Notes under the pieces: model-generated
Seen by the model: the letters and a program-made list of their open reading frames with translations, nothing else
Database searches by the model: none
What the model was told of the DNA's origin: nothing
Shown here: positions 60,397 to 64,000 of the stretch, piece by piece
Numbering within the stretch: position 1 is the stretch's first letter
Layout: each line of letters starts with the position of its first letter
Translations under genes and position numbers: made by a program
Assembly: GCA_020725865.1 (NCBI GenBank)
Contig: DYEC01000010.1
Coordinates: 62,001 to 126,000, forward strand
Direction: 5' to 3'
Source: Anaerolinea sp.
GTDB lineage: Bacteria; Chloroflexota; Anaerolineae; Anaerolineales; Anaerolineaceae
DNA: 64,000 bases

Positions 60397-61266
60397 ATGT
60401 TTCTCGGGTTATTAAAATCTATGCGCCCCCGTCAATGGACAAAAAACGCTTTTGTCCTGGCGGCTGTAATTTTTGATCGCCAACTTACCCACCCCGATGC
60501 CCTGCTGCGCTCGCTAGCCGGCTTTTTCCTGTTTTGCCTGCTTTCCAGCAGTGTATATATCATTAATGACATCGCCGATAGAGAAGCTGACCGCCAGCAC
60601 CCACGCAAGCGAAACCGCCCTATCGCCTCCGGAAAATTACCGCTATCGGTTGCCTTGGCTGCCGCTGCGTTGTTGGCGATTGCTTCTTTGGGTATTGCTT
60701 ATTATCTCACACCATCTTTTTTCTTCATCTCGCTGGCATATTTCCTGATCTTTCTGGCATATTCGAAATGGTTAAAGCACATCCCATTAATTGATGTGTT
60801 GATGATCGCCGCAGGATTTGTGCTGCGCGTTGCCGGTGGTGTCAGCTTGATCTCCGTGGAGAGATTCTCGCCATGGTTGTATGTGGTCACGACATTACTG
60901 GCGCTGTATATCGGGTTTGGCAAGCGTCGTGCAGAGCTAACCCTGCTGGCAGATAATGCTGAAAATCACCGACCAGTGCTGGATGGCTATACGATCCCAT
61001 TCCTCGATCAATTGATCGTTATTGTTTCAGGCACGACCATTGTCGCATACAGTCTGTACACTTTCTCTGCGCCAAACCTGCCGCAAAACCACAGCATGAT
61101 GTTGACCATCCCATTCGTGTTATACGGGATTTTCCGTTATCTGTATCTGGTTCAGGTGGAAGAAGAAGGCGGAGCCCCCGAAGACCTTGTTCTCACCGAC
61201 CGCCCTCTGCAAATCACCATCCTGTTGTATGGCATTGCAGTGTTGATTATTTTTTATCTCTTCTAG
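60397..61266 (+). CDS. UbiA-family prenyl-phosphate transferase, decaprenyl-phosphate phosphoribosyltransferase-like
   Basis: A 289-residue protein with about nine membrane helices. The start 'LLKSMRPRQWTKNAFVLAAV' and the first Asp motif 'YIINDIADREADRQHPRKRN' followed by RPIASG fit the branch of UbiA proteins that move 5-phosphoribose from PRPP to a polyprenyl phosphate (mycobacterial Rv3806c type), the first step to a lipid-linked arabinose donor. The second acidic motif lies in 'YIGFGKRRAELTLLADNAEN', including the GKRRAEL string frequent in that branch. Other UbiA activities are possible. Directly downstream are mevalonate kinase and IPK, which supply polyprenyl precursors, so the three form a logical operon. 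Confidence 0.82.
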   Translation: MFLGLLKSMRPRQWTKNAFVLAAVIFDRQLTHPDALLRSLAGFFLFCLLSSSVYIINDIADREADRQHPRKRNRPIASGKLPLSVALAAAALLAIASLGIAYYLTPSFFFISLAYFLIFLAYSKWLKHIPLIDVLMIAAGFVLRVAGGVSLISVERFSPWLYVVTTLLALYIGFGKRRAELTLLADNAENHRPVLDGYTIPFLDQLIVIVSGTTIVAYSLYTFSAPNLPQNHSMMLTIPFVLYGIFRYLYLVQVEEEGGAPEDLVLTDRPLQITILLYGIAVLIIFYLF

Positions 61267-61282
61267 TATAAGGTAACACCCA

Positions 61283-62248
61283 ATGCCCGCCGTTTCAGCC
61301 CACGCGCCAGGCAAAACCATTTTATGCGGTGAACATGCCGTTGTCTACGGACAGCCAGCAATTGCAATTCCTGTCACGCAAGTCCAGGCGCGCGCAGTGG
61401 TCGTGGCGAATCCACGCGGCTCAGCAAATCAGATACGAATTACCGCACCCGATATTCACCTGGACGATTTCCTGGAAAATTTGCCTGAAAGTCATCCTAT
61501 CCGGCAATTATTAACCAATCTTCAAAATTCACTACAGCTCCCTCATTTTCCAGCTTTTGACTTACGGGTAACTTCAACCATTCCAATTGCTGGAGGTATG
61601 GGATCGGGAGCAGCCGTATCGGTGGCAATTGTGCGTGCCGTTTCTACATTCCTGGGGCGTCCAATGACCAACGAGCAGGTTTCTTCCCTAGCATTTGAGG
61701 TAGAAAAATCTTATCATGGCACACCTTCAGGAATAGATAACACGGTTATCACCTACGCCCACCCGATCTTCTTTATCCGCGGACAACCTTTTGAATCTCT
61801 GCACGTTTGCCAGCCTCTGACCTTTCTGATTGCAAATAGTGGCATAAAAAGCGAGACCGCGGCCGTGGTCAGCGATGTGCGTCAGGCATGGCAAAACGAT
61901 CCGCATCGTTATGAAGCACTGTTCCACGCCATTGGTACGTTAACCGTTCAGGTACGACGGCGGCTTGAACGCGGTCCAACCGAAGAGATCGGTGGTTTTC
62001 TGACCGCCAACCATCAGTTACTACAAGAACTAGGGGTTTCCTGTACGCAACTAGACAAACTGGTTGATGCTGCACTGTCCGCCGGAGCGCAAGGTGCCAA
62101 ACTGACCGGCGCCGGGCGAGGCGGAAACATTCTCGCCTTGGTTAATGAAGAAAACATTGCGGCAGTCTCTACAGCACTACGTAATGCGGGCGCCACCAAT
62201 TTGTACCTTACAAACCTTATGCCGGCCACGAGTGAGGTCGAAAAATAA
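61283..62248 (+). CDS. mvk: Mevalonate kinase
   Basis: Phosphorylates mevalonate in isoprenoid synthesis. The 321-residue GHMP kinase has 'VSAHAPGKTILCGEHAVVYG' at the N-terminus, the ATP loop 'IPIAGGMGSGAAVSVAIVRA', catalytic Asp in 'YHGTPSGIDNTVITYA' and the C-terminal 'GAKLTGAGRGGNILALV'. The GEHAVVYG and GTPSGIDN strings separate it from phosphomevalonate kinase and diphosphomevalonate decarboxylase. It lies 16 bases after the UbiA gene and two bases before IPK. The mevalonate route is uncommon in bacteria and fits Chloroflexota. Confidence 0.93.
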   Translation: MPAVSAHAPGKTILCGEHAVVYGQPAIAIPVTQVQARAVVVANPRGSANQIRITAPDIHLDDFLENLPESHPIRQLLTNLQNSLQLPHFPAFDLRVTSTIPIAGGMGSGAAVSVAIVRAVSTFLGRPMTNEQVSSLAFEVEKSYHGTPSGIDNTVITYAHPIFFIRGQPFESLHVCQPLTFLIANSGIKSETAAVVSDVRQAWQNDPHRYEALFHAIGTLTVQVRRRLERGPTEEIGGFLTANHQLLQELGVSCTQLDKLVDAALSAGAQGAKLTGAGRGGNILALVNEENIAAVSTALRNAGATNLYLTNLMPATSEVEK

Positions 62249-62249
62249 C

Positions 62250-63044
62250 ATGCTCTGTTTCTTGAAACTTGGCGGTTCTCTAATCACTCAAAAAACTCGT
62301 CCCCATACTGCCAGAAGACAGGTTCTTGCGCGTTTATCAAAAGAAATTGCCACCGCTATTACTCAAAGGCCCGATTTAAGGCTGATTATTGGACATGGCT
62401 CCGGTTCTTTTGGGCACGTTGCAGGAAAACGTCACAACACCAGAAACGGTGTGCAAACCCTCGAGCAATGGCATGGATTTGTGGAAGTATGGCAGGAAGC
62501 GCGCGCCCTAAACCAGATTGTCATCGAGACCCTCCGCTCAGCCAGTTTGCCGGTGATTGCTTTCCCGCCCTCCGCTTGTGTCATGGCTCAGGACGGCAAA
62601 GTGCTCACCTGGGATCTAACACCTATGCGAAGTGCGCTTGCTGCGGGGTTGATTCCGGTAACTTTTGGAGATGTTGTATTTGACACTGTACGCGGCGGCA
62701 CAATTCTTTCTACCGAAGAGCTTTTCGTGTATCTGGCAAAACGGCTCTTACCCGATCGCATTCTTCTGGCAGGTATCGAAAAAGGCGTCTGGGAAGATTT
62801 CCCGGGCTGCACCCGTCTGATCAACAAAATTACCCCGAATATTTTTAATGATCTGGCTCGTCATATCCGCGGCTCAATTGCGATAGATGTAACCGGCGGC
62901 ATGGCAGACAAGGTGCAACAAATGCTTGCGCTGGTTAAAGAGCATCCCACCATACAGACTTTAATTTTTTCCGGAAACCCAAACGATTTGGTTCGATTAG
63001 CGCTTCTAGGAGAAAACCCAGGCACCTTAATCTGCGCTGAATGA
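62250..63044 (+). CDS. ipk: Isopentenyl phosphate kinase
   Basis: Converts isopentenyl phosphate to isopentenyl diphosphate, the last step of the archaeal-type mevalonate route. The 264-residue amino-acid-kinase-fold protein starts 'MLCFLKLGGSLITQKTRPHT'. The substrate His is in 'LIIGHGSGSFGHVAGKR', diagnostic for IPK. 'AGLIPVTFGDVVFDTVRGGT' and 'IAIDVTGGMADKVQQML' complete the pattern. Longer upstream frames overlap mevalonate kinase; the ATG at 62250 right after the mvk TAA gives the natural N-terminus. Together with mvk it implies the alternative pathway through a phosphomevalonate decarboxylase, whose gene must lie elsewhere. Confidence 0.93.
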   Translation: MLCFLKLGGSLITQKTRPHTARRQVLARLSKEIATAITQRPDLRLIIGHGSGSFGHVAGKRHNTRNGVQTLEQWHGFVEVWQEARALNQIVIETLRSASLPVIAFPPSACVMAQDGKVLTWDLTPMRSALAAGLIPVTFGDVVFDTVRGGTILSTEELFVYLAKRLLPDRILLAGIEKGVWEDFPGCTRLINKITPNIFNDLARHIRGSIAIDVTGGMADKVQQMLALVKEHPTIQTLIFSGNPNDLVRLALLGENPGTLICAE

Positions 63045-63077
63045 GTTTTTTTGTCCCGATAATTATGGAGGTCTGTG

Positions 63078-64000
63078 ATGTTTTTGACCCGAGCCGAACT
63101 TGAAGAAATCGAAGACCGCATTCTCGCGCCTTATGGGATTCACAGCAGGAACTCGCGCGGGCGTCTGCATCCAGAAGAAGAGCACCGCTATCGTACCTGT
63201 TTTCAGCGTGATCGAGACCGCGTATTACACACCAGCGCCTTCCGCCGCCTGGAATACAAAACTCAGGTGTTCATCAACTATGAGGGCGATCATTACCGCA
63301 CGCGTCTCACCCACACTCTGGAAGTTACCCAGATTGCCCGTACAGTTGCCCGCTCTTTAGGAGCAAATGAAGATTTAGCCGAAGCCATCTGTCTGGCTCA
63401 TGATCTTGGACATCCTCCCTTCGGCCATTCCGGAGAGGTGACGCTATCAAACCTGATGCGAGATCATGGGGGATTTGACCATAACCGTCAGTCATTCCGC
63501 GTTGTCACGCTTTTGGAACACCGCTACCCGGATTTTCCAGGACTTAATCTGACGTGGGAAACGCTCGAAGGAATCGTCAAACATGAAACAGAATATGACC
63601 GCGCGGATGCCCGCGACTTCAATCCTGACCTACGAGGCCACTTGGAAGCACAAATCGCCAATATCGCCGATGAACTGGCATATACAGCTCACGATTTGGA
63701 TGACGGCTTACGTTCTGGAATCATCACGCTTCCAATGCTGGAAGGAATTGATCTCTGGCACATCCTCACCCAAAGTATTGGCTGGCAGGGCGCTGTCCTA
63801 GACGACCTAACCCGCCATCGTTTGATCCGCCGCCTAATTGGTTTGATGGTCAACGACTTGCTGGAAACCACGGAACATAAGCTGCGCACTAATAACGTGC
63901 GCACAGTGGACGATTTACAGCGTCTGCCATATAATGTAGTGGGTTACAGTGACGAAACACATCGCCGCAGTCGCCAGCTCAAAGACCTTTTGTACAACAA
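63078..64000 (+). CDS. dgt: Deoxyguanosinetriphosphate triphosphohydrolase-like HD protein, 3' end cut by window edge
   Basis: Hydrolyses dNTPs to deoxynucleoside plus tripolyphosphate, adjusting the dNTP pool. The frame starts at an ATG behind a GGAGG site and stays open for 307 codons to the window end. The N-terminal 'RNSRGRLHPEEEHRYRTCFQ' and 'LHTSAFRRLEYKTQVFINYE' are typical of Dgt type 2. HD metal ligands are in 'RTRLTHTLEVTQIARTVARS' and 'ICLAHDLGHPPFGHSGEVTL', with the later Asp in 'IADELAYTAHDLDDGLRSG'. It lies 33 bases after IPK and probably in the same transcript, though unrelated in pathway. Confidence 0.92.
   Translation, partial: MFLTRAELEEIEDRILAPYGIHSRNSRGRLHPEEEHRYRTCFQRDRDRVLHTSAFRRLEYKTQVFINYEGDHYRTRLTHTLEVTQIARTVARSLGANEDLAEAICLAHDLGHPPFGHSGEVTLSNLMRDHGGFDHNRQSFRVVTLLEHRYPDFPGLNLTWETLEGIVKHETEYDRADARDFNPDLRGHLEAQIANIADELAYTAHDLDDGLRSGIITLPMLEGIDLWHILTQSIGWQGAVLDDLTRHRLIRRLIGLMVNDLLETTEHKLRTNNVRTVDDLQRLPYNVVGYSDETHRRSRQLKDLLYN

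Noticed and set aside
1-64000. Insertion sequences, integrons or genomic-island borders
   Set aside because: I saw no transposase or integrase, no terminal inverted repeats flanking a gene, and no repeat of either tRNA 3' end.

Overview
The window reads as a contiguous, gene-dense chromosome segment from a Chloroflexota bacterium, most likely of the Anaerolineae type. This is an inference from gene content: proteins carrying the Chloroflexus/archaeal 'YYY' membrane domain (DUF2298), an archaeal-style mevalonate kinase plus isopentenyl phosphate kinase pair, an actinobacterial/chloroflexal polyphosphate glucokinase, and many glycosyltransferases of the GT-C and GT4 types. There is no rRNA in the window to confirm it. 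I see no insertion sequence, prophage, CRISPR array or plasmid function. Two genes are cut by the window ends: an EamA permease at the left edge and a dGTPase-like HD protein at the right edge.

Layout. 1-3.6 kb: EamA permease, a superoxide dismutase/ferredoxin pair with a clear promoter and terminator, and an aspartase/fumarase family enzyme. 3.5-8 kb (minus): pseudouridine synthase, a membrane protein with a baseplate-J-like domain, RuvX, MltG and polyphosphate glucokinase. 8.1-18.1 kb (plus): lipoprotein, then a tightly coupled set of a DEDDh exonuclease, a degenerate AddB-like motor protein, a UvrD-type helicase, a stand-alone RecB-family nuclease with an iron-sulfur staple, RecJ and a Gfo/Idh/MocA oxidoreductase. 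18-26 kb: AIM24 protein, ankyrin protein, tRNA-His, membrane protein, M24 peptidase, esterase, MBL hydrolase, and RNase Y and RecX on the other strand. 26.2-27.1 kb: a hairpin-rich non-coding stretch and a short PAS gene that looks frameshifted. 27.1-31 kb: a molybdenum hydroxylase pair, then tRNA-Glu. 31.3-37.4 kb: a probable glucosylglycerate operon (two GT4 enzymes, GpgS fused to a USP-like region, a GH13_18 phosphorylase). 37.4-41.5 kb: sensor histidine kinase and cytidylate kinase. 41.5-57.6 kb (minus): a cell-surface glycan block of very large GT39/YYY membrane proteins, a methyltransferase, a GT4 enzyme, a CDP-tyvelose-epimerase-like enzyme and an AglD-like flippase-domain protein. 57.6-64 kb: LepA, TlyA, a UbiA-type decaprenyl-phosphate phosphoribosyltransferase-like enzyme, mevalonate kinase, isopentenyl phosphate kinase and the dGTPase.

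How the genes fit together. The strongest systems-level candidate is the 9.0-17.1 kb recombination/repair operon. It splits the jobs of AddAB/RecBCD over separate polypeptides: an active motor, a decayed partner motor and an Fe-S nuclease. Two further exonucleases are added. The 31-37 kb operon pairs synthesis (GpgS) and probable phosphorolysis (GH13_18) of a charged compatible solute. The right end supplies isoprenoid phosphate (MVK, IPK) and a polyprenyl-phosphate sugar donor enzyme (UbiA), which could feed the GT-C enzymes of the neighbouring glycan block. Where a start was ambiguous I chose it from the ribosome binding site and from overlap with the gene upstream. Several genes in the 57-60 kb part lack a ribosome binding site and have a -10 box only 6-13 bases before the start codon.
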